A program made the position numbers and the translations under genes. From Blastomonas sp. SL216 (lineage in GTDB: Bacteria; Pseudomonadota; Alphaproteobacteria; Sphingomonadales; Sphingomonadaceae), in the NCBI GenBank assembly GCA_026625625.1, contig CP113055.1, positions 3,083,001-3,147,000 on the forward strand: a stretch of DNA of 64,000 nucleotides. The letters are read 5' to 3'. The notes beneath the pieces were generated by a model. The model made no database searches. It had not been told where the DNA came from and saw nothing but the letters and a program-made list of their open reading frames with translations. Position 1 is the stretch's first letter, and each line of letters starts with the position of its first letter. Below, one piece after another: positions 8,935 to 18,474 of the stretch.

Positions 8935-10338
8935 TCAATTGATTACAAAGGAAACCATCCAGATCGTGCCGACCATGAGAGGAACGCCCGCAATGTCGAG
9001 CCACAGCCCGGCCTTGAGCTGACGCGGCAGCGCGATATTGCCGGTTGCCCAGGCAATCGCATTGGGTCCGGTGCCCGAAGGCAGCATGAAGCCCCAGCTC
9101 GCCGCCATCGCCACCGGCATGGCGAGCAGCACCGGATCGACCCCTAGGGTGACGATCAGGCTGGCGACGACGGGCATCACCCCGCTGGCCGTGGCGACAT
9201 TGCTGGCAAATTCGGTGACCAGGATGACCAGGGCGGTCAGCGCCAGCGCGATGACGATCAGCGGCACGCCCGCCAGCGGCTCCAGCGCGGTGCCGATCCA
9301 GCGATCCAGCCCGGATTCGCCGATGCCCGCCGCCAGCGCCAGGCCGCCGCCGAACAGCATGATGACGTCCCAGGGCGCGCGATTGGCCTCTTTCCACACC
9401 AGCATCGGCCGCCCGGTGCCATCGGGCAGGATGAACAGCGCGATCCCCGCCATCACCGCGATCGACCCGTCGGTCAGCGCGCCCTTGGGCAGCAGGCCGC
9501 TCAGCCAGGGCTGGATGATCCAGGCCAGGATCACCAGCACGATCACCGGCACCAGCCGCCTTTCGGGCACCGACCATTCGGCCTGGCGCGCAATCGCGCT
9601 GCGCGCGGCATCGACATCGAACGGGTGCGCGGCGAGCTTTTGCACCCTGGCCAGGATGAAGGCCGCGATCGGCACCGACAGGATGACGATCGGCATGCCG
9701 TACGCCGCCCATTCGGCAAAGCCGATCTCAAGCCCGGTGGTCTTGGCGAGCAGCCCTGCCGAAATGGCGTTGGTGGGGGAGCCGACCAATGTGCCCAGCC
9801 CCCCGATCGAGGCGGCAAAGGCAATGCCCATCATCAGCGCGCCGGGCAGCCCTTCGCTCTCGCCCTCCGCGATGCCTCCCGCGACCAGCACCGCGCTGGC
9901 GATTGGCACCATGATGAGCGTGGTCGAGGTGTTCGAGATCAGCAGCGACAGGGTCGCGGTCGCGATCATGAAGGCGAACAGCAATTGCGCCGATGTGTGC
10001 CCCGATCGGTTGACGATGGCGAGCGCGAGCCGCTTGTGCAGCCCGACCCGCTCGATCGCCAGCGCGAGGAACGCGCCGCCCAGGATCAGGAACAGGATGG
10101 GCGAATAGTATTCCGCCGCGATGGCATCGGCGCTCATCACCCCGGTCAGCGGCAGTACGATGAACGGCAGCAGCGCGGTGACGGTGAGCGGCACGGCCTG
10201 CGTCATCCACCAGGCCGCCATCCAGAAGACCAGCCCAGCGGTGCTCCACGCCTGTGCATCCATGCCGACCGGCGCGGGCAGGACAAGCGTGAGCGCGAAA
10301 CCCAGCACGCCGGTGATCAGGCCCCAGATGTTGGTCAA
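8935..10338 (-). CDS. DASS (SLC13) family sodium:anion symporter
   Basis: A 467-residue polytopic membrane protein. Motifs of the divalent-anion:sodium symporter family are present: SNTSTTLIMVPIA (an SNT motif) in the first half, GSPTNAIS, and EFASNVATASGVMPV plus PSGTGPNAIAWATGN in the second half. Substrates in the family are dicarboxylates, citrate or sulfate; I cannot specify which. The start appears to be TTG at 10338, with GAGGGGACA about 9 bases upstream; no ATG gives a full-length first helix. It stands alone between a PLP enzyme and a repeat-filled gap before pgeF. Confidence 0.88.
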   Translation of the reverse strand: MTNIWGLITGVLGFALTLVLPAPVGMDAQAWSTAGLVFWMAAWWMTQAVPLTVTALLPFIVLPLTGVMSADAIAAEYYSPILFLILGGAFLALAIERVGLHKRLALAIVNRSGHTSAQLLFAFMIATATLSLLISNTSTTLIMVPIASAVLVAGGIAEGESEGLPGALMMGIAFAASIGGLGTLVGSPTNAISAGLLAKTTGLEIGFAEWAAYGMPIVILSVPIAAFILARVQKLAAHPFDVDAARSAIARQAEWSVPERRLVPVIVLVILAWIIQPWLSGLLPKGALTDGSIAVMAGIALFILPDGTGRPMLVWKEANRAPWDVIMLFGGGLALAAGIGESGLDRWIGTALEPLAGVPLIVIALALTALVILVTEFASNVATASGVMPVVASLIVTLGVDPVLLAMPVAMAASWGFMLPSGTGPNAIAWATGNIALPRQLKAGLWLDIAGVPLMVGTIWMVSFVIN

Positions 10339-10372
10339 TGCGAAATATGTCCCCTCATTTTCCTCCCCTGCT

Positions 10373-10477
10373 CCCCTCCCTGCAAGGGAGGGGCTGGGGG
10401 TGGGTGGGCCGTTACCGAGCTACCCTCTGCTTTGTTGCGCTTCGACCCACCCCTAACCCCTCCCTTTCAGGGAGGGG
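10373..10477. repeat. Intergenic GC-rich inverted repeat, family D
   Basis: CCCCTCCCTGCAAGGGAGGGG (10373-10393) is a self-complementary hairpin followed by a G-rich stretch. The complementary C-rich stretch and a second hairpin CCCCTCCCTTTCAGGGAGGGG follow at 10457-10477. The whole gap between pgeF and the DASS transporter (10339-10503) is therefore a nested palindrome of the kind scattered in sphingomonad genomes. Confidence 0.8.
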
Positions 10478-10503
10478 AACGTCCACTGACGGGAGGGGAG
10501 ATA

Positions 10504-11271
10504 TTACCCCCTCAGCCCGATCGCGCCCATCTGCCGTCCGTAATCGGGCTCGCCGCGATGTGTCGCGCGGCGGAAGCTGTAATAGCCCTGCTCGTCCGCA
10601 TAGGTATCCACCCCGCTCACATGCACCGTGCCGATGCCGCAGGCGGCGAGGCGCGCGGCGATATAGCCTTCCAGGTCGAATTGATAATGGTCCGCGCGGC
10701 CTTCGCGGAAAAAGCGCTCGTTCTCCGGCTCGGCCTCGCAGAAGCGCTGGAAGAAGCCGCTGTCGACCTCATAGCTTTTCTGCTGGATGCACGGACCGAT
10801 CGCGGCGATGATCCGCGAACGCTGCGCCCCCATGCGCTCCATCGCCGCGACGGTCGCCTCGCCGACGCCGGCAAACGCGCCCTTCCAGCCCGAATGCGCC
10901 GCGCCGACCACGCCTGCGGCTTCATCTGCAAACAGGATCGGCGGGCAGTCTGCGCCGAGCACGCCGAGCAGCAGGCCGGGCCGGTCGGTGACCATGGCGT
11001 CCGCCTTCGGCCGTTCGTCGACCGGAATGGCGGCGTTGACGCGCACGACATCGGCGCTGTGCACCTGATGCAACGTCACCAGAGTGGAGCCGGGCAGGAT
11101 CGCCTCGCCTGCGCGCCTGCGGTTTTCGTGCACCGCTGCCGGGTCGTCGTCCGAGCCCAGCCCGACATTGAGACCCGCGACCAGGCCCGTGGACACCCCG
11201 CCGCGCCGCCCGGTGAAACCGTGCGCGATGCTGCCAAGGGCCGGGGAGGTGAGAAGGGGTACGGTTTGCAT
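10504..11271 (-). CDS. pgeF: Peptidoglycan editing factor PgeF (laccase-domain protein)
   Basis: A 255-residue YfiH/LACC1 family protein, a purine-nucleoside phosphorylase/adenosine deaminase-like enzyme that also removes mis-incorporated amino acids from cell-wall precursors in E. coli. Signature segments: HGFTGRRGGVS near the start, LVTLHQVHSADVV, LGVLGADCPPILFAD, VGAAHSGWKGAF and GPCIQQKSYEV. The metal-binding His, Cys and His residues are all present. The ATG at 11271 lies one base after the pepN stop; an in-frame TTG at 11280 would overlap pepN. It is in one operon with pepN. Confidence 0.93.
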   Translation of the reverse strand: MQTVPLLTSPALGSIAHGFTGRRGGVSTGLVAGLNVGLGSDDDPAAVHENRRRAGEAILPGSTLVTLHQVHSADVVRVNAAIPVDERPKADAMVTDRPGLLLGVLGADCPPILFADEAAGVVGAAHSGWKGAFAGVGEATVAAMERMGAQRSRIIAAIGPCIQQKSYEVDSGFFQRFCEAEPENERFFREGRADHYQFDLEGYIAARLAACGIGTVHVSGVDTYADEQGYYSFRRATHRGEPDYGRQMGAIGLRG

Positions 11272-11272
11272 G

Positions 11273-13903
11273 TCACTCAAGGCTCTTCACCACCTGCTCG
11301 GTTACATCTTTCGAAAGCCCCGGCTGCGCCAGGATCCGTTCCAGACAGCCGCGCATCCTGGCTGCGCGGGCCTCGTCGAACCGGCGCCAGCGGCCCAAGG
11401 GCGCGATGAAGCGCGCGGTGGTCTGCGGGTTGAGCGGATCGAGCTTCACGATCAGATCGGTGAGCAGTTCATAGCCGCGCCCGCTGTCATGATGGAACAC
11501 CGCCTGGTTGGACACGAACGGCCAATAGAGCGCACGCACCCGGTTGGGGTTGGTCAGCGTGAAGTCCTTGTGGCGGATGAGCTCGAGCATCTGTTCGTGC
11601 ACCTGCGGGTGCGCGGAGCCGGTTTGCAGCGAGAACCATTTGTCGATGACCAGCGCATTGCCCTGATAGCGGTTGTAGAAGCTGTCGAGCGCGGTTTCGC
11701 GTTCGTCCGCGCGCATGCTGGCGAGCACCGCCAGCGCGCCCTGGCGGTCGGTCATGTTGTCGGCGCGGGCGAACTGGTCGAACGCGATTGCCGCGGCATC
11801 GCTGGCCTCTGCCGAGGCGATATAGCCGAGCGCCAGCGACTTGATCTTGCGCGCGCCGCGGGCCTCGCGGCTGAGCGAATAGGGCACGGCCGAGGCGCGT
11901 TCGTGCGCAATCCTCCAGGGATCGAGCAGCCGCGATCCGATGGCCTTGCGCAAGGCCCGCCGCGCCGCGTGGATCGCCTCGGGCCGCACCACCAGCATCT
12001 GCTCGCCCAGAAACGCTTCGGTCGGCAGGCTCAGGATTTCCGCGCGCATCGAATCGTCGAGCCGCTGGTCGCTGACCAGATCGCCGAACACCGCGATGAT
12101 CTCGTCGAGCGACACCGCATGCGCCGGGGCTGCGCCGGGGCCGTCCATATCGGCAATATCGGCCATCAGCCGGTCGATGACGAGCTGTTGCAGCGCTTCG
12201 TAGCGCGCAAACGGATCGTCATCATGCCGGACAAGGAACGGCAGGTCGCCGGTCGCGCGTGCGACATCGAGGTTCACCGGCGCAGAGAAGCCGCGATTGA
12301 TCGACAGCACCGGCGCGCGCGCATAGCCGGTAAAGCTCAGCGCCTGCTCGGCCTCGGTCAGCATCACCAGCATCTCGCCGCGATGCGCCTTCATGTCGCG
12401 ATCGATCAGCGCGGTGCGCAGCGGAATGGGCATGACCGGCTTGTCGCTCTGGCCGGGGGTGGCGGCGAAATTCTGGCGCAAGTGCAGCGTCGCGGTGCCA
12501 GTGGCGGCATCATGCTCCAGCCGCGCCTGGACCTGCGGCGTGCCCGCCTGTTCGTACCAGCGGCGGAATTGCGTGAGGTCCAGCCCCGCGCCCTGCTCCA
12601 TCGCGCGGACGAAATCCTCGCAGGTTGCAGCTTCGCCGTCGTGCCGCTGGAAATACAGGTCGCAGCCGGCGCGGAAGCGCTCGGGCCCCGCCATGGTCGC
12701 CATCATCCGGATCACCTCTGCGCCCTTGTTATAGACGGTGGAGGTGTAGAAGTTGCTGATCTCCATATAGCTGTCGGGGCGGATCGGGTGCGCGAGCGGG
12801 CCCGCATCCTCCGGGAACTGCGCGGCACGCAGCATCCGCACATCCTCGATCCGCTTGACCGCTTCCGATCCCATATCGGCGGAGAAGCACTGGTCGCGAT
12901 AGACGGTGAAGCCCTCTTTCAGGCTCAGCTGGAACCAGTCGCGACAGGTGACGCGGTTGCCCGACCAGTTGTGGAAATATTCGTGCGCGACGACGCCCTC
13001 GATCGCGTCATAGTCATAATCGGTCGCGGTGTCGGGATCGGCCAGAATATAGCGCGAGTTGAAGATGTTGAGGCCCTTGTTCTCCATCGCCCCCATGTTG
13101 AAGTCGCTGACCGCGACGATATTGAACACCGGCAGGTCATATTCCAGGCCATAGACCTGCTCGTCCCAGGCCATCGAGGCTTTCAGCGCCTGCATCGCAT
13201 GCGCGGTGCGGCCCTCGTCGCCCGCGCGGACATAGATGGCGAGGTCGACGGGAGCGCCCGATCTGGTGGTGAACTGATCGCGCGTCGCCACCAGATCGCC
13301 CGCGACCAGCGCGAACAGATAGCTCGGTTTGGGGTGCGGATCGCGCCAGCGCGCGTAATGCCGACCCTCGGGCAATTCGCCGGAATCGACCAGCGCGCCG
13401 TTCGAAAGCAGCACCGGAAACCGGCGCTTGTCCGCGCGCAGCAGCACCTCATAGACCGCCATGTTGTCGGGCCGGTCGATGAACGGGATGATACGGCGAA
13501 AGCCTTCGGCCTCGCACTGGGTGCACAGCATGCCGCCCGAGGCGAACAGGCCCATCAGCTGGGTGTTGGTATCGGGCGCGATGCGGGTGGTCAGCGTCAC
13601 CATGGCGCGCTCGCCCTGAACGTCGAAGGCGATGGCGTTGCCCTCATCGCGCCAGTTGACGGGTTGGCCATCGACCATCAGCGTCTGCGGCAGCGCGCCA
13701 TCGCAGTCGAACCGCACCGGGCGATCATGATCGCCGTTGCGCACGATGCCAAGCGTCGCGCTCACTTCGGTTGCGGAAAGATCGAGGTCGAATTCCAGGG
13801 CGACCGTCTCCACCCGCCAGTCGGGCGGCTGATAGTCCGCGCGGTAGATCACCGGGGGTTCCTGGATTGCCGGGCTGGCGGTTGCGGTCTGGATATCGGC
13901 CAT
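11273..13903 (-). CDS. pepN: Aminopeptidase N
   Basis: An 876-residue M1 zinc aminopeptidase of the E. coli PepN type, which removes N-terminal residues from peptides in the cytoplasm. GAMENKG (exopeptidase motif) and VAHEYFHNWSGNRVTCRDW (HExxH with the downstream Glu in LKEGFTVYRD) are intact, and the C-terminal helical domain is full length. The ATG at 13903 (MADIQTATAS) is preferred; an in-frame start 12 codons earlier would lengthen the N-terminus without family support. pgeF follows after one base. Confidence 0.96.
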   Translation of the reverse strand: MADIQTATASPAIQEPPVIYRADYQPPDWRVETVALEFDLDLSATEVSATLGIVRNGDHDRPVRFDCDGALPQTLMVDGQPVNWRDEGNAIAFDVQGERAMVTLTTRIAPDTNTQLMGLFASGGMLCTQCEAEGFRRIIPFIDRPDNMAVYEVLLRADKRRFPVLLSNGALVDSGELPEGRHYARWRDPHPKPSYLFALVAGDLVATRDQFTTRSGAPVDLAIYVRAGDEGRTAHAMQALKASMAWDEQVYGLEYDLPVFNIVAVSDFNMGAMENKGLNIFNSRYILADPDTATDYDYDAIEGVVAHEYFHNWSGNRVTCRDWFQLSLKEGFTVYRDQCFSADMGSEAVKRIEDVRMLRAAQFPEDAGPLAHPIRPDSYMEISNFYTSTVYNKGAEVIRMMATMAGPERFRAGCDLYFQRHDGEAATCEDFVRAMEQGAGLDLTQFRRWYEQAGTPQVQARLEHDAATGTATLHLRQNFAATPGQSDKPVMPIPLRTALIDRDMKAHRGEMLVMLTEAEQALSFTGYARAPVLSINRGFSAPVNLDVARATGDLPFLVRHDDDPFARYEALQQLVIDRLMADIADMDGPGAAPAHAVSLDEIIAVFGDLVSDQRLDDSMRAEILSLPTEAFLGEQMLVVRPEAIHAARRALRKAIGSRLLDPWRIAHERASAVPYSLSREARGARKIKSLALGYIASAEASDAAAIAFDQFARADNMTDRQGALAVLASMRADERETALDSFYNRYQGNALVIDKWFSLQTGSAHPQVHEQMLELIRHKDFTLTNPNRVRALYWPFVSNQAVFHHDSGRGYELLTDLIVKLDPLNPQTTARFIAPLGRWRRFDEARAARMRGCLERILAQPGLSKDVTEQVVKSLE

Positions 13904-13964
13904 GGCGGCAAGTCTAGTGCGCACCGCCAGCCGCGTCACGCCGTTTTCAGAGCGGGCCGTTTTC

Positions 13965-14045
13965 CGTCATTCCCGCGAATGCGGGAATCCCGCTTTTCTG
14001 CCAATCCCGATAGGCAGCGGGACCCCCGCCTGCGCGGGGGTGACG
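13965..14045. repeat. REP-like palindromic repeat, family C (copy 1)
   Basis: The unit begins CGTCATTCCCGCGAATGCGG, continues with GGAATCCCGCTTTT, and after a short variable middle ends GCGGGACCCCCGCCTGCGCG and GGGGTGACG. A closely similar copy lies at 38273-38354 after dapE, where the middle differs but both ends are conserved. It occupies the divergent gap between pepN and the SDR-like gene. Confidence 0.88.
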
Positions 14046-14106
14046 AGCGATTGGCGTACAGACGATCGATCTTGCATCCCCTCTGCCCGCCGCTAGGTTC
14101 GCGGTC

Positions 14107-14910
14107 ATGAGCACCCTCTTCATCTTCGGCATGGGCTATACCGCCGCGCATCTGGCAAACAGGCTTCGCGCCCAAGGCTGGCAGGTGCGCGGAACGGGGC
14201 GTTCCGGCGATGTGGATTTCGCCGACTCTGCCTCGGTCCACGCCGCACTCGCTGAAGCGACACACATTCTTTCCAGCGTCCCGCCCGACCGCACCTCAGG
14301 GCTCGATCCGGTGCTGACCCGCTATGGCGACATCCTGCGCGCTGCACCTGCGCGCTGGATCGGCTATCTGTCCTCGACCGGAGTCTATGGCGATGCGGGC
14401 GGGGCATGGGTGGATGAAACGTCCGTCGTCGGCACCGGACGGCGCAATGCAAGGACCGAGGCGGATCTGGTCTGGCAGGCGCTCGACACCCGGGTGCGGG
14501 TGCTGCGGCTGCCGGGAATCTACGGGCCTGGTCGCAGCGCGCTCGACCGGGTGCGCGACGGGACCGCCAAGCGGATCGACATGCCGGACCAGGTGTTCAG
14601 CCGGGTGCATGTCGAGGATATCGCAGGCGGCATCATTGCGTCGTTCGATGGGCCTGCGGGCGCGTACAATCTCGCCGACGATCTGCCCTGCTCGCAGAAC
14701 CGCGTGATCGAGGCAGCGTGCCGTCTGCTCGCCGCGCCGCTGCCGCCGCTCCAGCCGCTGGAGGAAGCGAACCTCTCACCCATGGCGCTGGGATTCTATG
14801 CCGAGAACCGGCGCGTGGCCAATGGCAAGGCCAAGCGGCTGCTGGGTTGGCAGCTTGCCTATCCCGATTACGAGGCCGGGCTGGCGGCTATCCTCGCGCG
14901 CGGCGGCTGA
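14107..14910 (+). CDS. SDR-family NAD(P)-dependent epimerase-like protein (YeeZ type)
   Basis: A 267-residue atypical short-chain dehydrogenase. The Rossmann start FIFGMGYTAAHLANRL carries a GxGxxxxxL nucleotide motif. GYLSSTGVYGDAGGAWVDE and RLPGIYGPGRSALD are typical of the YeeZ/extended-SDR group. The usual catalytic Y-x3-K is not evident (the YxxxK position reads GRRNART-like), so a standard oxidoreductase activity is doubtful and the substrate is unknown. It faces a GST gene whose stop lies only 4 bases away on the other strand. Confidence 0.8.
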   Translation: MSTLFIFGMGYTAAHLANRLRAQGWQVRGTGRSGDVDFADSASVHAALAEATHILSSVPPDRTSGLDPVLTRYGDILRAAPARWIGYLSSTGVYGDAGGAWVDETSVVGTGRRNARTEADLVWQALDTRVRVLRLPGIYGPGRSALDRVRDGTAKRIDMPDQVFSRVHVEDIAGGIIASFDGPAGAYNLADDLPCSQNRVIEAACRLLAAPLPPLQPLEEANLSPMALGFYAENRRVANGKAKRLLGWQLAYPDYEAGLAAILARGG

Positions 14911-14914
14911 GCTA

Positions 14915-15568
14915 TCAGCGCTCGAAGCGCTCGATCACCCATGTTTCGTCATGCGCGGCCTGGGTCCAGTCGGCCATCCATTCATGGCCCAGCATCGCCT
15001 CGCTATAGGCCTGGGCAAAGCCGGGCAGGGTGATGCCATAGGTCTGGAAGCGGGTGATGACCGGCGCGAACATGATGTCCGCTGCGCTGAAGCTGCCGAA
15101 CAGGAACGGCCCGCCGCGCCCGAACCGTGCGCGCGCCTCGGCCCAGAGCGAAAGGATGCGCATGACATCCTGATGCACTTCGGGGCTGACGCTGAAATCG
15201 TCATAACGCTGGCGCAGGTTCATGCCGCACTCGCGGCGCAGGGGGACAAAACCGGCGTGCATCTCGGCCGCCATCGAGCGGGCGAGCGCGGCGGCGACCG
15301 GGTCCTTGGGCCAGAAGCGGTCGCGGTGCGTGCGGTCCGCCAGCCAGTCGATGATCGCGAGCGAATCCCACACCACCGCCCCGCCATCCCACAGCACGGG
15401 GACCTTGCCGGCGGACGGCTGGAACTCGGGCGCCTGCCGCCGCTCGGGCCAGGCCTCGTCGTACAGCGGAACAACGATCTCCTCGAACGGCAGGCCGGAC
15501 TGCTTGCACGCCAGCCAGCCACGCAGCGACCAGCTCGAATAGTTCTTGTTGCCAATGTACAGCTTCAT
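14915..15568 (-). CDS. Glutathione S-transferase family protein
   Basis: A 217-residue GST-fold protein. The N-terminal thioredoxin-like domain reads KLYIGNKNYSSWSLRGWLAC with the conserved Ser-Ser-Trp near the glutathione site, then GKVPVLWDGGAVVWDSLAII (cis-Pro and the SxAI motif). The C-terminal helical domain contains FGSFSAADIMFAPV, the usual N-capping box. It probably conjugates or reduces small electrophiles; the substrate cannot be told. The ATG at 15568 is preferred over an upstream in-frame ATG because the family starts at MKLYIGN. Confidence 0.9.
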   Translation of the reverse strand: MKLYIGNKNYSSWSLRGWLACKQSGLPFEEIVVPLYDEAWPERRQAPEFQPSAGKVPVLWDGGAVVWDSLAIIDWLADRTHRDRFWPKDPVAAALARSMAAEMHAGFVPLRRECGMNLRQRYDDFSVSPEVHQDVMRILSLWAEARARFGRGGPFLFGSFSAADIMFAPVITRFQTYGITLPGFAQAYSEAMLGHEWMADWTQAAHDETWVIERFER

Positions 15569-15599
15569 ATCTGCCCCAATCAATCGGCTGTCCCACACC

Positions 15600-15663
15600 C
15601 TTCGTGTCTTTGCGTCTTCGCGTGAACCCGAATAATTTCACGCGAAGACGCGAAGGCGCGAAG
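15600..15663. repeat. Intergenic inverted repeat, family E
   Basis: TTCGTGTCTTTGCGTCTTCG with CGTGAA (15601-15626) is the near-perfect complement of TTCACGCGAAGACGCGAAGG with CGCGAAG (15637-15663), separated by 10 bases. A large stem-loop lies between the GST and yihA genes. It resembles repeats scattered in alphaproteobacterial genomes and would be transcribed at the end of the yidC-yihA operon. Confidence 0.8.
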
Positions 15664-15700
15664 CAAAGAAAGAAAATGTGTTCCGGCTGCGCCGTGCTGC

Positions 15701-16351
15701 TTATTCGCTGATGCTGTCCATCACAAAGCCGCGCAGATCGTCAATGCCCATGCGCTTTTCGGACGAGGTGATGATGACATCGGGAAAGGCCGCAGCATGC
15801 TTGCGCGCTTCGGCGCGGGTCAGATCGGCGACGCGCTCCAGCTCGCTCGCCTTGATCTTGTCCGCCTTGGTCAGCACCAGCCGATAGCTGACCGCCGCCT
15901 CGTCGAGCATCTTCATCACATCGAGGTCGACCGGCTTGACCCCGTGGCGGCTGTCGATCAGCACCAGGGTGCGCTTGAGCGCCGCGCGGCCGCGCAGATA
16001 GTCGTTGATCAGGAAACGCCATTTCTTGACGACATCCTTGGGCGCCTTGGCAAAGCCATAGCCCGGCATGTCGACCACGCGAAAGCGCGGCGGATCGCCG
16101 ACATCGAAGAAATTGAGCTCCTGCGTGCGCCCCGGCGTCACCGAGGTGCGGGCGATCGCGCGCCTGCCCACCAGCGCGTTGAGCAGCGAGGACTTGCCGA
16201 CATTCGACCGGCCCGCAAAGGCGATCTCGGGCACCGCAGGCGGCGGCAGGAATTCGAGCGAGGGCGCGGACTTAAGGAAGTTGACCGGGCCGGAAAACAG
16301 CCGGTTGGCTTCCTGCAGCAGCGGGTGAACGGGTGTGTCTTCGCTGCTCAC
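15701..16351 (-). CDS. yihA: Ribosome biogenesis GTP-binding protein YihA/YsxC (EngB)
   Basis: A 216-residue EngB-type GTPase needed for large ribosomal subunit assembly. The G motifs are complete: G1 GRSNVGKSS, G3 DMPGYG, G4 TKAD, and an ITSSEKR segment in the G5 position. The start is GTG at 16351, whose GTGA overlaps the yidC stop by four bases; this is the last gene of the rpmH-rnpA-yidD-yidC-yihA cluster. The order is conserved in sphingomonads. Confidence 0.95.
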   Translation of the reverse strand: MSSEDTPVHPLLQEANRLFSGPVNFLKSAPSLEFLPPPAVPEIAFAGRSNVGKSSLLNALVGRRAIARTSVTPGRTQELNFFDVGDPPRFRVVDMPGYGFAKAPKDVVKKWRFLINDYLRGRAALKRTLVLIDSRHGVKPVDLDVMKMLDEAAVSYRLVLTKADKIKASELERVADLTRAEARKHAAAFPDVIITSSEKRMGIDDLRGFVMDSISE

Positions 16352-18123
16352 GCCTTGCCCTTGCCATCGGCTTTCGCCGCTTTCTCTGCTGCTTCCTTGG
16401 CCGCCAGCTCCTTCAATTGCGGATGGCGGCTGTAGAGCCATTTCTGCTGCGCGATGGTGAGCACGTTCGACATCGCCCAATAGAGCTGCAAGCCTGCCGC
16501 AAACGGCGCCATCACGAACATCAGCACCCAGGGCATGATCGAGAAGACCTGCTGCTGGACCGGATCCATCGGCGCGGGATTGAGCTTGAACTGAAGCCAC
16601 ATGGTGACGCCCAGGATGATCGGCAGCACGCCGATGGCGATCATGCTCGGCGGGTCGAAGGGCAGCAGCCCGAACAGGTTGACCGGGGTCAGCGGGTCGG
16701 GCGCGGACAGGTCCTTGATCCACAGCACGAACGGCTGGTGGCGCATCTCGATGGCCAGCAGCAGCACCTTGTACAGCGCGAAGAAGACCGGGATCTGCAG
16801 GAACATCGGCAGGCATCCGGCGAGCGGATTGACCTTTTCCTTCTTGTACAGCTCCATCATCTCGCTCTGGAGCTTCTGCTTGTCGTCCTTGTAGCGTTCC
16901 TGCAGCGCCTTCATCTTGGGCTGCACCGCGCGCATCGCCGCCATCGAGGCGAACTGCTTCTGCGCGATCGGGAACATCAGGCCGCGGATGATGATGGTCA
17001 GCAGGATGATGGCGACGCCGAAATTGCCGACCTGTTCGAACAGCCAGTTGAGCAGCTTGAAGATCGGCTTTTCGAACCAGATGAACCAGCCCCAGTCGAC
17101 CGCGCGATCGAGCAGCTTGATGTTCTTGGCGTCGACATAATCGTCGAGCAGTTCGGTTTCCTTGGCCCCTGCGAACAGCATCGACTTGGTCTCGATCTGG
17201 CGGCCAGGTGCCACGACCGTCGTGTCGAACAGCAGTTCCGACTGGTAGAGCTTGCCGCCCAGCGCGCGGAAATTGCCCGCTGCCTTGGCGCTCGCGCCCG
17301 GTGCGGGGATCAGCGCAGACAGCCAGTAATGGTCGGTAAAGCCCAGCCAGTCGATATTGCCGTTATACTCGACCAGCTTCTTGGGGTTCTCGTCGAGATC
17401 GTCATAATGCACGTCGAAATCGGCGACATCGTCGAACACGCCCAGCGGGCCATTGCGCACCGTCCAGGTGCTGGGGTCGGCATTGGCGCTGGTCCGGTTG
17501 ATCAGGCCCAGCGGGCGTACGATGGCGGGCGTGGTGCCGCTGTTCACGAAGCGCTGGGTGACGCTGATCAGATAATTGGCGTCGATCGAAAAGCTGATCT
17601 CGAAGCGCTGCCCCGCCGGGTTGGTCCAGGTGAGCGTCACCGGGGTCTGCTGCGTCAGCTTGGTGCCGGTGGCGGTCCAGACGGTCTGGCTGGTGGGGAC
17701 GACAACGCCGTCGCCGATCCAGCCGAACTGCGCGAAATACTGATCCTCGGTGCCGGCAGGCGAGAACAGGTGGACTCGGTCGCTGTTCTTGTCGAGCTTC
17801 TCGCGATAATCCTTGAGCACGATATCATCGAGCCGTGCGCCGGTCAGGTTGATCGATCCGGCGACGCGGGGCGCATCGATGGGGATGCGCGCGGAGCCGG
17901 CGATGACCGCCTTGCGGTCGCGGATCACCTTGGGCGCGGTGCCGGTATCGGGCACGGTGCCCGACACGGAAGGGGCTGCGGCGCTGCTGCTCTTGCCGCC
18001 CGCCTGGGCAGATCCTTCGACAGCAGGCGGCGTGGGATACAGGATCTCCAGCGCATAGGGCCATCCGAACAGGACCAGAGCCATCAAACCGATGGCCAGG
18101 ATGACGTTACGCTGATTCTCCAC
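16348..18123 (-). CDS. yidC: Membrane protein insertase YidC
   Basis: A 591-residue inner-membrane insertase. It has an N-terminal signal-anchor (QRNVILAIGLMALVLFGWPY), a large periplasmic beta-sandwich domain (about residues 60-355), then the conserved five-helix core beginning WGWFIWFEKPIFKLLNW and including PIAQKQFASMAAMRAVQPK and NPLAGCLPMFLQIPVFFALY. The C-terminus is Lys/Ala-rich. It inserts respiratory and ATP-synthase subunits with or without SecYEG. yidD lies 47 bases upstream and yihA overlaps its end by GTGA. Confidence 0.97.
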   Translation of the reverse strand: MENQRNVILAIGLMALVLFGWPYALEILYPTPPAVEGSAQAGGKSSSAAAPSVSGTVPDTGTAPKVIRDRKAVIAGSARIPIDAPRVAGSINLTGARLDDIVLKDYREKLDKNSDRVHLFSPAGTEDQYFAQFGWIGDGVVVPTSQTVWTATGTKLTQQTPVTLTWTNPAGQRFEISFSIDANYLISVTQRFVNSGTTPAIVRPLGLINRTSANADPSTWTVRNGPLGVFDDVADFDVHYDDLDENPKKLVEYNGNIDWLGFTDHYWLSALIPAPGASAKAAGNFRALGGKLYQSELLFDTTVVAPGRQIETKSMLFAGAKETELLDDYVDAKNIKLLDRAVDWGWFIWFEKPIFKLLNWLFEQVGNFGVAIILLTIIIRGLMFPIAQKQFASMAAMRAVQPKMKALQERYKDDKQKLQSEMMELYKKEKVNPLAGCLPMFLQIPVFFALYKVLLLAIEMRHQPFVLWIKDLSAPDPLTPVNLFGLLPFDPPSMIAIGVLPIILGVTMWLQFKLNPAPMDPVQQQVFSIMPWVLMFVMAPFAAGLQLYWAMSNVLTIAQQKWLYSRHPQLKELAAKEAAEKAAKADGKGKA

Positions 18124-18170
18124 GCTTCAAACCTCGTTCCGGCAATTCAAAAAGGGGGCGCATATGTGCA

Positions 18171-18380
18171 TCAGGGCACCGGATCATGGCCGTGCCCGCC
18201 CCATGGGTGACAGCGCAATAGCCGCTTCATCGCCAGCCAGCCACCCTTAATCGCACCGTAGCGCGTCAGCGCCTCGATCGCATATTGCGAGCAACTGGGG
18301 CTGTAGCGACAGCTGGGCGGCAGCACGCGCGAGGGGCCAAGCTGCCAGCCACGGGCGATCAGGATCAGCAGGTGACGCAT
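18171..18380 (-). CDS. yidD: Membrane protein insertion efficiency factor YidD
   Basis: A 69-residue YidD/Haemolytic-family protein. It has the N-terminal helix and the invariant core [22 protein letters not shown], read here as [13 protein letters not shown] with the two conserved Cys pairs partly retained, and [18 protein letters not shown] at the end. It is an accessory to YidC-mediated membrane insertion, as expected from its position between rnpA and yidC. Confidence 0.95.
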   Translation of the reverse strand: MRHLLILIARGWQLGPSRVLPPSCRYSPSCSQYAIEALTRYGAIKGGWLAMKRLLRCHPWGGHGHDPVP

Positions 18381-18474
18381 CGGTGTTCCATCTGCATTGC
18401 CGTCAGCAGCTTGCGACCCGGCGGGCCACCGCGATTAGACGGATGCGCGGGCGGCAGCGACCGGCGACGTCGCA

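Noticed and set aside
11084-14110. A 1008-codon plus-strand open frame opposite pepN
   Set aside because: The complementary strand encodes a full aminopeptidase N with intact active site; the antisense product is Arg/His-rich and unlike any protein I know.
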